Positions 1-7,810 of a DNA stretch of 64,000 bases are shown piece by piece. Made by a program: the position numbers and the translations under genes. The first letter of the stretch is position 1, and each line of letters begins with the position of its first letter. The notes beneath the pieces are model-generated. The model did no database searches. It was given only the letters and a program-made list of their open reading frames with translations, and was not told the origin of the DNA. Origin of the DNA: Hydrogenophaga sp. (lineage in GTDB: Bacteria; Pseudomonadota; Gammaproteobacteria; Burkholderiales; Burkholderiaceae_C); contig JAURYH010000029.1 in assembly GCA_030653975.1 (NCBI GenBank), positions 62,001 to 126,000 on the forward strand. The letters run 5' to 3'.

Positions 1-194
1 AGCGCGATCTGGGCGTGCCCTTGCACCTGCCGCCGGACCTGGCGCACCGGGTCGTGGTGGCGCTGGCCCGGCCTGAGGCCGATGTCCAGGAAGCGGCTGG
101 TCAGACGCTGCCCACCGCCGACGTGGTCTGGCGCAGCCCGCCGCGCGCACCGCGGGATTACTGCAGCGAGATGAAGCGCAGCCTGGGCCGCTGA
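1..194 (+). CDS. C-terminal end of an unidentified protein (partial)
   Basis: An open frame enters from the left edge and ends at a TGA at 192-194. It gives about 63 residues ending in DYCSEMKRSLGR. Codon use (G/C at third positions) fits a real coding sequence. It converges on the zinc-ribbon gene with an 8-bp gap. No family-specific motif is visible in the fragment, so no function is assigned. Confidence 0.55.
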   Translation, partial: RDLGVPLHLPPDLAHRVVVALARPEADVQEAAGQTLPTADVVWRSPPRAPRDYCSEMKRSLGR

Positions 195-202
195 GACCCC
201 GG

Positions 203-1291
203 CTACTGCTCCAGCGAAACAAACACCGCCAGCAGCACCAGCCCGAGCAAGACCGCCAGCGCGATCTTGACCCAGCTCTTGGGGTACTCGCCAGCCACCT
301 GCCCCGAATAGCCGTTGACCACCGCCTGGAAGGTCTTGGCGCCGTACTGGTAGCTCACCAGCCAGACCGGCAGCAGCACATGCTTGAAGGTCTGTTCGTC
401 AAAGCGGGCGTCCAGTTGCAGGTTGCGGTGGGTGTCGGCGGCGATGTCCTGCGCGCAAAGCTGGCGCAGGCCCTGCAGCATGCGCTCGCGCCCCTGCTGC
501 GCGGCGCCCGCGAGGTCGAGGGCGTAACGTTCGACGGTCCAGCCGCTGAGGTAACTCGCGTCGTAGGCCTGCAGCTCGCGGGTGGTGGGAAAGGGTTCGA
601 TGGCGCGCACCAGCGCCGGGTGCACGCCGCGCGAGCCGCAGACCAGGGTGTCGTCGAAACGGTGCGCCACCTGGCCGCTGACCGGGCGCCAGCGCACCTG
701 CTGCTTGTTCTGGCTGTCGCGGTAGTAGGTGCCGGCCTCGGCGGTGTAGTGCGCCGTGCCGTGCGCGTCAAAGGTCCAGTAGGGCAGGTAGACGCCTTGC
801 AGGGTGTCGGTCAGCGCGCGGTTCTTCAGCGCGTTCGGCGCCCAGAAACGGCTGCCGTACCACTGACGCAGGCGGTTGCGTGCTTCGGGCTCGGCCACCT
901 TGAAGGGCAGCAGGCTCTGCGGCCGGATCACGTCCAGCCCCTCGTCGAAAGGCAACAGGGCGGTGGAGCCGCAGAAGTCGCAGCGCCGCCCCTGCTGTTC
1001 GGCGCTGAAAAAGCTGATGGCCTGGCAGTGCTGGCAACGCACCTGGCGGCGCTCCAGCAGGCCGCGCGCGCTCTGCGGCACCGCCTTGAGCGCGGCCACG
1101 AGGTCGTGCTCCACGATCTCGCCAGCGGCCTCGATGCGGTGGGGCGACTCGGTGCCGCAGTAGGCGCAAATCAGCGCTTGCTTGCCCGGGTGCCACTGGG
1201 CTTCGCCGCCACAGGCCGGACAGACGAATTTCCGTTGCGCGCGGCGCTCGGCCCCGGGCGCTGCGGCGAGGGTGTCGGGAAGGCCGGTCAC
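203..1291 (-). CDS. Membrane-anchored double zinc-ribbon protein (TFIIB-type zinc finger family)
   Basis: The product is 362 aa. Near the N-terminus it carries two Cys4 zinc ribbons: CPACGG paired with CAYCGTE at about residues 24-47, and CQHCQ paired with CDFCGS at about 86-110. A single hydrophobic helix near the C-terminus (IALAVLLGLVLLAVFVSL) would anchor it in the inner membrane with the ribbons facing the cytoplasm. Similar proteins are often annotated 'primosomal protein N'-like' because of the ribbon, but there is no helicase core here. It starts 27 bp after the SPFH gene on the same strand. SPFH protein plus zinc-ribbon membrane protein is a recurring pair, so joint action at the membrane is likely. 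The biochemical role is unknown. Confidence 0.75.
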   Translation of the reverse strand: MTGLPDTLAAAPGAERRAQRKFVCPACGGEAQWHPGKQALICAYCGTESPHRIEAAGEIVEHDLVAALKAVPQSARGLLERRQVRCQHCQAISFFSAEQQGRRCDFCGSTALLPFDEGLDVIRPQSLLPFKVAEPEARNRLRQWYGSRFWAPNALKNRALTDTLQGVYLPYWTFDAHGTAHYTAEAGTYYRDSQNKQQVRWRPVSGQVAHRFDDTLVCGSRGVHPALVRAIEPFPTTRELQAYDASYLSGWTVERYALDLAGAAQQGRERMLQGLRQLCAQDIAADTHRNLQLDARFDEQTFKHVLLPVWLVSYQYGAKTFQAVVNGYSGQVAGEYPKSWVKIALAVLLGLVLLAVFVSLEQ

Positions 1292-1318
1292 AGGCGGGAT
1301 CGCGCGGCGTCGGAGCGC

Positions 1319-2398
1319 TCAGCCTTGCATGAACGTGTCCAGCGCCGGGCGGCCGATGCGCCACTGGCTGCCGATCTTGCGGCCCTTGAGGTTACCGGCT
1401 TCGAGCTCCACCAAGACGTCCTCTACCGACACCGACAGCGCCTGCGCCACCTGCTCGGGTGTGAGCAGTTCGGGCACGGCGGCCGCCGTGGCTGGTGCAG
1501 CGGCAGCCGCTCCAGGCACGAAGCCGGGCATCGACGGAGCCGCGGCCGCGCCCATGCCGCCCTGCATCATCGACTGCCCCATGGCCAGGCCGGCCGCCAG
1601 CTCGGCGCCGATGCCGGCCGTGCCGGCCTTGCCCTCGGCCAGCGCGTTGCCCATGTTGTATTTGACGTAGTCGTTGAGGTTGCCGATCGCGGTCATGGCG
1701 CCGCGCTTGTCGATGGCCTGCTCCAGTTCGGGTGGCACCGACACGTTCTCGACCACGAACGAAGTCATTTCCAGACCGTACTTGCTGCGCATCGCGGCGT
1801 TGAGCGGTTCCAGCAGGGCCGCGCCAAGTTCGCCGTAGCGCGTGGCCACGTCCAGCGCCGGCACCTTGGCCGCCGCCAGGGTTTCGCTGAACACGCTGAC
1901 GATGCGCGAGCGCATCACGTCGGTGAACTCGTCGAGCCGGAACTGGTGGTCGGTACCCGCGACTTCCTTGAGGAACAGCACCGGGTCCACGATCTTGAAA
2001 TCGTAGGTGCCGAAGGCGCGCATGCGCACCACGCCGAAGTCGGCGTCGCGCATCATCACCGGGTTGGCCGTGCCCCACTTGTTGCCCGGAAAAACGCGGG
2101 TGGTGACGTAATAGACATCTGCCTTGAACGGCGTCTGGAACTTGTATTTCCAGCCCAGCAGGTCACCCAGGATGGGGATGTTTTCGGTCTTGAGGGTGTG
2201 CTTGCCCGGCCCCAGCGTGTCGGCGAACTGGCCCACGTAGACGAACTGCGCCACCTGGCTCTCGCGCACGATGAGCTGGGCCTCGTTCTTGATCTGCTTG
2301 TCGTCGTCCGGGAAGCGGAACGACAGCGTGTCTCGCGAGTCGTCCACCCACTCGATGACGTCGATGAACTGGCGGTTCAGGAAATCCATGATGGCCAT
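1319..2398 (-). CDS. SPFH/Band-7 domain protein ('virion core protein' type) with C-terminal excisionase-like HTH
   Basis: The product is 359 aa, starting at MAIMDFLNRQF behind an AGGGAG ribosome site; a further in-frame ATG 24 bp upstream lacks one. Residues from about 15 to 235 form an SPFH/Band-7 domain of the family annotated as virion core protein. A low-complexity Gly/Ala/Met/Pro segment follows (about 240-305). The last 50 residues (LLTPEQVAQALSVSVEDVLV ... SQWRIGRPALDTFM) look like an excisionase/MerR-type helix-turn-helix. SPFH proteins usually form membrane-microdomain oligomers; the tail may bind DNA or serve as an interaction module. It lies between the aminotransferase (32 bp upstream) and the zinc-ribbon gene (27 bp downstream), all on the minus strand. 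Confidence 0.8.
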   Translation of the reverse strand: MAIMDFLNRQFIDVIEWVDDSRDTLSFRFPDDDKQIKNEAQLIVRESQVAQFVYVGQFADTLGPGKHTLKTENIPILGDLLGWKYKFQTPFKADVYYVTTRVFPGNKWGTANPVMMRDADFGVVRMRAFGTYDFKIVDPVLFLKEVAGTDHQFRLDEFTDVMRSRIVSVFSETLAAAKVPALDVATRYGELGAALLEPLNAAMRSKYGLEMTSFVVENVSVPPELEQAIDKRGAMTAIGNLNDYVKYNMGNALAEGKAGTAGIGAELAAGLAMGQSMMQGGMGAAAAPSMPGFVPGAAAAAPATAAAVPELLTPEQVAQALSVSVEDVLVELEAGNLKGRKIGSQWRIGRPALDTFMQG

Positions 2399-2430
2399 GC
2401 GGGGCTCCCTTGGGTGGTGCAAAAAAAACT

Positions 2431-3771
2431 TCAGGCGTGGCGCTTGATCGCGTCGGCCAGCACGTTGACCATGGTATCGATGTGCGACTTTTCCACAATA
2501 TATGGCGGCGCGAACACCAGGTTTTCGCCCGCGTTGCGCACCAGCACGCCGTGTTTGTAGCAGTCCATGAAGATGTCGAAGGCCCGCTTGCCCGGCAGGC
2601 CGGGCATGGACGACAGCTCCACCGCCGCCGCCAGCCCCAGGCTGCGGATGCTGATCACGTTGGGCAGGCCCTTGAGCGCACTGTGCATCGCGTCGCCCAG
2701 CACCGGCGCCATCTCGCCCGCGCGCTCAAACAGCTGCTCTTCGCGGAACAGGTCGAGCGTGGCGATGGCCGCGGCGCAGGCCACCGGGTGGCCCGAGTAG
2801 GTGTAGCCATGGAAGAACTCGATGGCGTGCTCCGGCGCGCTGCCGTGCGCGCCCATCATGGCGTCGTAGATGCGGTCGGTGCAGACCACGCCGCCGAGCG
2901 GGATCACGCCGTTGGTGACGGCCTTGGCGAAGTTCAGCATGTCGGGCTGTACGCCGTAGTGGTCTGACGCGAAAGGCGTGCCCAGGCGGCCGAAGCCGGT
3001 GATCACTTCATCAAAGATCAGCAGGATGCCGTGCTTGTCGCAGATCTCGCGCAAGCGTTTCAGGTAACCCTGCGGCGGGATGTACCAGCCCGCGCTGCCA
3101 GCGATGGGCTCCACGATCACGGCCGCCACGTTGCTGGCGTCGTGCAGCGGCAGGATGCGGTTTTCCAGCTCCAGCAGCAGGTCTTCGTTCCACACCGGTT
3201 CCTGGTTGTGGATGTAGGCGTGGTTCACCGGATCGTGGATGAAGCGCAGGTGGTCCACGCGCGGCAGCAGGGCCGAGCCATACATCTTGCGGTTGGCCGG
3301 GATGCCCCCCACGCTCATGCCACCAAAGTTGACACCGTGGTAACCGCGCTCGCGGCCGATGAAGAGGTTGCGGTGGCCTTCGCCGCGCGCACGGTGGTAG
3401 GCCAGCGCTACCTTCAGCGAGGTGTCGGCCGCTTCCGAGCCCGAGTTGCAGAACAGCACCTTGTTCAGGTCGCCCGGCGCCATGGCCGCGATCATCTCGG
3501 CGGCGCGGAAGGCCTTGTCGTTGCTCACGCTGAAGGCGGTGGCGTAGTCCAGCGTGTCGAGCTGCTTCTTGATGGCTTCGTTGATCGGTTTCCGGTTGTG
3601 GCCCGCGCCCACGCACCAGAGGCTGGAGATGCCGTCGATCACCTGTTTGCCATCGTGCGTGGTGAAGTGCATGCCGTCGGCGGCGACGAAGATGCGCGGG
3701 TCCTTCTGGAAGCTGCGGTTGGGCGTGAAGGGCAACCACTGGTTGTCCATGCGGAATTCGTTGTAGGCCAT
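2431..3771 (-). CDS. Class III (omega) aminotransferase, beta-alanine/amine:pyruvate type
   Basis: The product is 446 aa, full length for fold-type I class III PLP transaminases. The N-terminal block NQWLPFTPNRSFQKDPRI and the SLWCVGAGHN motif are typical of the omega-amino acid:pyruvate (beta-alanine:pyruvate) group. The PLP phosphate region CNSGSEAADTSLK, the aspartate in IFDEVITGFGR, and Schiff-base lysine K283 in NFAKAVTNG are all present. It would move the amino group of beta-alanine or another omega-amine to pyruvate in the cytosol. The start follows AGGAG. It is first in a minus-strand run followed by the SPFH gene, though the functional link is not obvious. Exact substrate cannot be read from sequence. 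Confidence 0.88.
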   Translation of the reverse strand: MAYNEFRMDNQWLPFTPNRSFQKDPRIFVAADGMHFTTHDGKQVIDGISSLWCVGAGHNRKPINEAIKKQLDTLDYATAFSVSNDKAFRAAEMIAAMAPGDLNKVLFCNSGSEAADTSLKVALAYHRARGEGHRNLFIGRERGYHGVNFGGMSVGGIPANRKMYGSALLPRVDHLRFIHDPVNHAYIHNQEPVWNEDLLLELENRILPLHDASNVAAVIVEPIAGSAGWYIPPQGYLKRLREICDKHGILLIFDEVITGFGRLGTPFASDHYGVQPDMLNFAKAVTNGVIPLGGVVCTDRIYDAMMGAHGSAPEHAIEFFHGYTYSGHPVACAAAIATLDLFREEQLFERAGEMAPVLGDAMHSALKGLPNVISIRSLGLAAAVELSSMPGLPGKRAFDIFMDCYKHGVLVRNAGENLVFAPPYIVEKSHIDTMVNVLADAIKRHA

Positions 3772-3914
3772 GGGGGAGTCTCCTGGGGCGCGCCGGGTCG
3801 GCGCGATCGGTGGTCAAGTGGCTGGATTCTGGCACCGGAATGCCCCGACCGGAGGCTCCACTGCCGCGGCCATGGTCGGGCCCACCCCGGGCGGCCTGCG
3901 ACAATGCGGGCGCC

Positions 3915-4763
3915 ATGAACCACACCTACGTCCTCACCCTGTCCTGCCAGGATCGCCCCGGCATCGTGCACGCCGTCTCGGGTTTCCTGCTGGAGCGCGG
4001 CGGCAACATCGAAGAAGCCGCCCAGTACAACGACCACGGCACCGGCCTGTTTTTCATGCGGGTGCAGTTCACCTGCAGCCAGCTCACGCAGGACGACCTG
4101 CGTTTGCACCTGAAGCTGTTCGCCGAGCCGTTTGCGATGCAGTGGAGCCTGCACCCGCTGGCCGAGCCGATGAAAACCGTGATCTTCGTCAGCAAGGAAG
4201 GCCACTGCCTGAACGACCTGATGTTCCGCTGGAAAAGCGGCCTGCTGCGACTCGACATCCGCGCCATCGTGAGCAACCACCGCGATTTCTACCAGCTCGC
4301 CGCCGGCTACAACGTGCCCTTCCACCACATCCCGGTGACGGGCGCGACCAAGGCCCAGGCCGAGGCGAAACAGCTGGAGGTGATCCGCAGCGAAGGCGCC
4401 GAACTGGTGGTGCTGGCGCGCTACATGCAGATCCTGAGCAATGACCTGTGCCGCGAACTCTCGGGCAAGGCGATCAACATCCACCACAGCTTCCTGCCCA
4501 GCTTCAAGGGCGCCAAGCCTTACTACCAGGCGCACGACCGCGGCGTGAAGCTGATCGGCGCCACCGCGCACTACGTGACGGCCGACCTGGACGAGGGCCC
4601 GATCATCGAGCAGGACGTGGCCCGCGTGGACCACACCGACGACGTGGAAGACCTGACCGCGCGGGGCCGGGACACCGAAAGCCAGGTGCTGGCGCGCGCG
4701 GTGAAGTGGCACAGCGAACACCGCGTGCTGCTCAACGGACACAAGACGGTTGTATTTAAATGA
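3915..4763 (+). CDS. purU: Formyltetrahydrofolate deformylase
   Basis: The product is 282 aa, the usual PurU length. Residues 1 to about 80 form an ACT-type domain (LSCQDRPGIVHAVSGFLLER). The remainder is a formyltransferase-like hydrolase domain with the NIHHSFLPSF motif and the ADLDEGPIIEQDV stretch that holds the catalytic aspartate. PurU hydrolyses 10-formyl-THF to formate and THF, balancing one-carbon pools. The start at 3915 is chosen because the ACT domain begins there; the frame stays open to 3810 but that part has no family match. The stop overlaps the start of the LysR gene (ATGA), so the two are translationally coupled. Confidence 0.93.
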   Translation: MNHTYVLTLSCQDRPGIVHAVSGFLLERGGNIEEAAQYNDHGTGLFFMRVQFTCSQLTQDDLRLHLKLFAEPFAMQWSLHPLAEPMKTVIFVSKEGHCLNDLMFRWKSGLLRLDIRAIVSNHRDFYQLAAGYNVPFHHIPVTGATKAQAEAKQLEVIRSEGAELVVLARYMQILSNDLCRELSGKAINIHHSFLPSFKGAKPYYQAHDRGVKLIGATAHYVTADLDEGPIIEQDVARVDHTDDVEDLTARGRDTESQVLARAVKWHSEHRVLLNGHKTVVFK

Positions 4764-5629
4764 CCATCCGCATCCCGCCAATCCAGTGTCTGCTGACGTT
4801 TGAAGCGCTGGCCCGCCTGCGCAGCGTGACGCAGACCAGCGAGGAGCTGTGTGTCACGCCCAGCGCGGTGAGCCACCGCATCAAGCAGCTGGAGCAGATC
4901 CTCGGCACCAAGCTGTTTGGCCGGGCCGATTTTTCGCTCACCACCGAAGGCAGCGAATACCTGGCGCATGTGCGAGAGGGTCTGGCGATCCTGCAGAAAT
5001 TTCCCAGCAACACCGTCACGCCCGGGCGGCGCAAGCTGCGCCTGGCGGTCACGCCCACGTTTGCGCGCTCCATCCTGCTGCCGCGCCTGAAGCAGTTCAG
5101 CGAGGCCTACCCGGAGATCGACCTGACGCTGCAGGTCAGCATCCCGCTGCTGGACGTGGTGGCCGAAGACGCCGACCTGATGATCCGTTTCGGCACCGGC
5201 CGCTACGCCGACGTGGAACACGTCTGCCTGATGAAGGACGACGTCACGCCGCTGGCCTCACCGGCGTTTGCGCGCGAGCACGGTCCGTTCGACGCCCCCG
5301 AGGACCTGGAAGGTGTTCCCCTGTTGCGCAGCCCGCTGGAGCCCTGGCGCACCTGGTTCGCCGCGCACGATCTGGACTGGCCCGAGCCGGTGGACGGTTC
5401 CCAGTTCAACGACATCGGCCTCATGTGCGACGGCGCCGCCGCCGGCATGGGCGTGGCGCTGGTGCGCATCAAGCTGGCCACGCCCTGGCTGGAGCACGGC
5501 ACGCTGGTGCCGCTGTACGAACGCCACGTGCCCAGCCCGCACGCGCACTACCTGTGCTGGCGCACCGGCACCATGGACCGCTGGGAGTGCGTGGCGTTTG
5601 CCGAGTGGCTCAAGAAGAGCCTGAGCTGA
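4760..5629 (+). CDS. LysR-family transcriptional regulator (GcvA-like)
   Basis: The product is 289 aa. The N-terminal winged HTH (about 5-65, with LRSVTQTSEELCVTPSAVSH and IKQLEQILGTKLFGR) is of the GcvA/AmpR subgroup. A periplasmic-binding-protein-like effector domain occupies about 90-285. Coupling to purU through an ATGA overlap is unusual, since LysR genes are more often divergent from their targets, and suggests a target in one-carbon or glycine metabolism. That is an inference from GcvA relatives and the neighbour. It ends flush with the convergent hsp20 gene, with no base between the stop codons. Confidence 0.88.
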   Translation: MTIRIPPIQCLLTFEALARLRSVTQTSEELCVTPSAVSHRIKQLEQILGTKLFGRADFSLTTEGSEYLAHVREGLAILQKFPSNTVTPGRRKLRLAVTPTFARSILLPRLKQFSEAYPEIDLTLQVSIPLLDVVAEDADLMIRFGTGRYADVEHVCLMKDDVTPLASPAFAREHGPFDAPEDLEGVPLLRSPLEPWRTWFAAHDLDWPEPVDGSQFNDIGLMCDGAAAGMGVALVRIKLATPWLEHGTLVPLYERHVPSPHAHYLCWRTGTMDRWECVAFAEWLKKSLS

Positions 5630-6058
5630 TCACTCGATATTCAAGCGCTGGCCTGCGAGGGCCACCTTCTTGGGCAAGGTCAGCGTCAGCACCCCGTTTT
5701 CGTACTTCGCCTTGGCGCGCTCGTTGTCGATGTCGGTCGCCAGCTGGAGGCTGCGGGACACCGCGCCGTAGTAGCGCTCGGTGCGCAGCACCTTCTCGTC
5801 CTGGCTCTGGCTGTCCTCCTGCTGGATCTCGGCGCGCAAGGTCACCACACCGCCTTCCACGGTGACGTGAATGTCTTCCTTGGCCACACCCGGCACCTCG
5901 GCCACCACGGTGTAGACCGACGGGGTTTCCTTCACATCGATCTTGATCTGGGACGGTGACGGCAAGGAATCGCCGTGCAGGGGACGGACATAAAAACCCG
6001 GTGCGACGTCCTTGAAGAAGTCGTCGAACAAACCGGAACGGGCGATCAGATGGTTCAT
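5630..6058 (-). CDS. Small heat-shock protein, Hsp20/alpha-crystallin family
   Basis: The product is 142 aa, starting at MNHLIARSGLFDDFF behind AAAGGAGCA. The alpha-crystallin domain spans about 40-140, beginning with IKIDVKETPSVYTVVAEVPG and ending with the KYENGVLTLTLPK block that includes the conserved G-x-L. As an ATP-independent holdase it would bind unfolding cytosolic proteins. The C-terminal I-x-I tail is reduced to RLNIE. A sigma-32-like promoter lies about 75-100 bp upstream (separate entry). The gene is monocistronic, convergent with the LysR gene and divergent from the FAD-oxidase gene. Confidence 0.92.
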   Translation of the reverse strand: MNHLIARSGLFDDFFKDVAPGFYVRPLHGDSLPSPSQIKIDVKETPSVYTVVAEVPGVAKEDIHVTVEGGVVTLRAEIQQEDSQSQDEKVLRTERYYGAVSRSLQLATDIDNERAKAKYENGVLTLTLPKKVALAGQRLNIE

Positions 6059-6132
6059 GGCATGTGCTCCTTTGACAATGGACGGGGTCGGTGGACCCGG
6101 ACTGGACGGTCGCTGTGCCGTCCATGGCCAGT

Positions 6133-6161
6133 ACATAGCGGCACCCCCCGGCGGTTTCAAG
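6133..6161 (-). promoter_or_regulatory. Candidate sigma-32 (heat-shock) promoter of the hsp20 gene
   Basis: Reading the minus strand, CTTGAAA (6161-6155) matches the sigma-32 -35 consensus exactly. After a 13-bp spacer comes CCGCTATGT (6141-6133), an imperfect match to CCCCATnT. The spacing is at the short end of the known range. The implied transcript start is roughly 65-70 nt before the hsp20 ATG. The family downstream makes heat-shock control likely. Confidence 0.5.
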
Positions 6162-6255
6162 ACCCCGGCGTTTGAGCTGCGTCAAACCGCCGTCTCACAG
6201 GTTCTTGCAAGTTTCTTCAACCCACGGTGAGGCACGCTGTCCTAAACTGGCGCGC

Positions 6256-7758
6256 ATGAACGCCCCCACCGCCCCCGCCGAAGTCACCCGCGCCGAGCGC
6301 GCCGCCCGCCAGGCCGAGGTGGTGCGCGCCCTGCAGGCGCTGCTGCCGGCGCACGCCCTGCTCTGGCAGGCCGAAGACACCGTGCCCTACGAATGCGACG
6401 GCCTGACCGCCTACCGCGAACGCCCGCTGGTGGTGGCCTTGCCCGAAACCGAAGCCCAGGTGGCCGACGTGCTCAAGGCCTGCCACGCACTGAACGTTCC
6501 GGTGGTCGCGCGCGGCGCCGGTACCGGCCTCTCGGGCGGCGCCATGCCCCACGCGCTGGGCGTCACGCTCTCGCTGGCCAAGTTCAACAAGATCCTGTCG
6601 ATCGACCCGCGCTCGCGCACCGCCGTGGTCCAGTCCGGCGTGCGCAACCTGGCCATCAGCGAGGCCGCCGCGCCGCACGGCCTGTACTACGCACCCGACC
6701 CGAGCAGCCAGATCGCCTGCACCATCGGCGGCAACGTGGCCGAAAACTCGGGCGGCGTGCACTGCCTGAAATACGGCCTGACGGTGCACAACGTGCTGCA
6801 GGTGCGTGGCTTCACCATCGAGGGCAAACCCGTCACCTTCGGCGGCGAAGCGCTGGACACGCCGGGTCTGGACCTGCTCTCGCTGGTGATCGGCAGCGAG
6901 GGCATGCTGGCCGTCACCACCGAGGTCACGGTGAAGCTGGTGCCCAAACCCCTGCTGGCGCGCTGCATCATGGCCAGCTTCGACGACATCCAGAAGGCCG
7001 GGGACGCCGTGGCCTCGGTGATCGCGGCCGGCATCATCCCGGCCGGGCTGGAGATGATGGACAAACCCATGACCGCCGCGGTGGAAGACTTCGTGCACGC
7101 AGGTTACGACCTGAATGCCGCCGCCATCCTGCTCTGCGAGAGCGACGGCACGCCGGAAGAAGTGGAAGAAGAAATCGGCCGCATGAGCGCGGTGCTGAGG
7201 CGTTGCGGCGCCACCGCCATCGCTGTCAGCAAGGACGAGGACGAGCGCCTGCGCTTCTGGAGCGGGCGCAAGAACGCCTTCCCGGCTTCGGGCCGCATCA
7301 GCCCCGACTACATGTGCATGGACTCGACCATCCCGCGCAAGCGCCTGGCCGACATCCTGATCGCCATCGGCGAGATGGAACAGAAGTACGGCCTGCGCTG
7401 CGCCAACGTGTTCCACGCCGGTGACGGCAACCTGCACCCGCTGATCCTGTTCGACGCCAACGACCCCGACCAGCTGCACCGCTGTGAGCTGTTTGGCGCC
7501 GACATCCTGGAGACCAGCGTCGCCATGGGCGGCACCGTGACCGGCGAACACGGCGTGGGCGTGGAGAAGCTCAACAGCATGTGCGTGCAGTTCTCGCCAG
7601 GGGAGAACGCGCTCATGTTCGGCGTCAAGCGGGCCTTTGATGCCAAAGAGCTGCTGAATCCCGGCAAGGTCATTCCCACGCTGCAACGCTGTGCCGAGTA
7701 CGGCAAGATGCTGGTGCGCGGTGGCCGGCTGTCGTTCCCCGAACTGCCCCGGTTCTGA
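6256..7758 (+). CDS. glcD: FAD-linked oxidase, glycolate/D-lactate oxidase subunit GlcD family
   Basis: The product is 500 aa from the ATG at 6256. It has the PCMH-type FAD-binding fold (VVARGAGTGLSGGAMPH; CTIGGNVAENSGGVHCLKYG) over about 50-235, and a C-terminal FAD-oxidase cap with NVFHAGDGNLHPLILFD and VTGEHGVGVEKL, as in GlcD and related D-2-hydroxyacid dehydrogenases. It oxidises glycolate, D-lactate or a similar 2-hydroxyacid, normally as a membrane-associated complex with GlcE and GlcF. Neither partner gene is adjacent, so it may act alone or with distant partners. Substrate is uncertain. Confidence 0.85.
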   Translation: MNAPTAPAEVTRAERAARQAEVVRALQALLPAHALLWQAEDTVPYECDGLTAYRERPLVVALPETEAQVADVLKACHALNVPVVARGAGTGLSGGAMPHALGVTLSLAKFNKILSIDPRSRTAVVQSGVRNLAISEAAAPHGLYYAPDPSSQIACTIGGNVAENSGGVHCLKYGLTVHNVLQVRGFTIEGKPVTFGGEALDTPGLDLLSLVIGSEGMLAVTTEVTVKLVPKPLLARCIMASFDDIQKAGDAVASVIAAGIIPAGLEMMDKPMTAAVEDFVHAGYDLNAAAILLCESDGTPEEVEEEIGRMSAVLRRCGATAIAVSKDEDERLRFWSGRKNAFPASGRISPDYMCMDSTIPRKRLADILIAIGEMEQKYGLRCANVFHAGDGNLHPLILFDANDPDQLHRCELFGADILETSVAMGGTVTGEHGVGVEKLNSMCVQFSPGENALMFGVKRAFDAKELLNPGKVIPTLQRCAEYGKMLVRGGRLSFPELPRF

Positions 7759-7810
7759 CGGTCAAATCTCGCCGTCTGCGTCCCGGGCGCCTCGGGTACA
7801 GTAGCGTGCG

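Noticed and set aside
2399-2430. T8 run after the aminotransferase stop as an intrinsic terminator
   Set aside because: No convincing stem precedes the T-run on the minus strand, so a terminator is not called.
380-2560. Long open plus-strand frame opposite the zinc-ribbon and SPFH genes (726 codons)
   Set aside because: High-GC antisense artefact. It spans two well-supported minus-strand genes and their intergenic gap and has no family motif.
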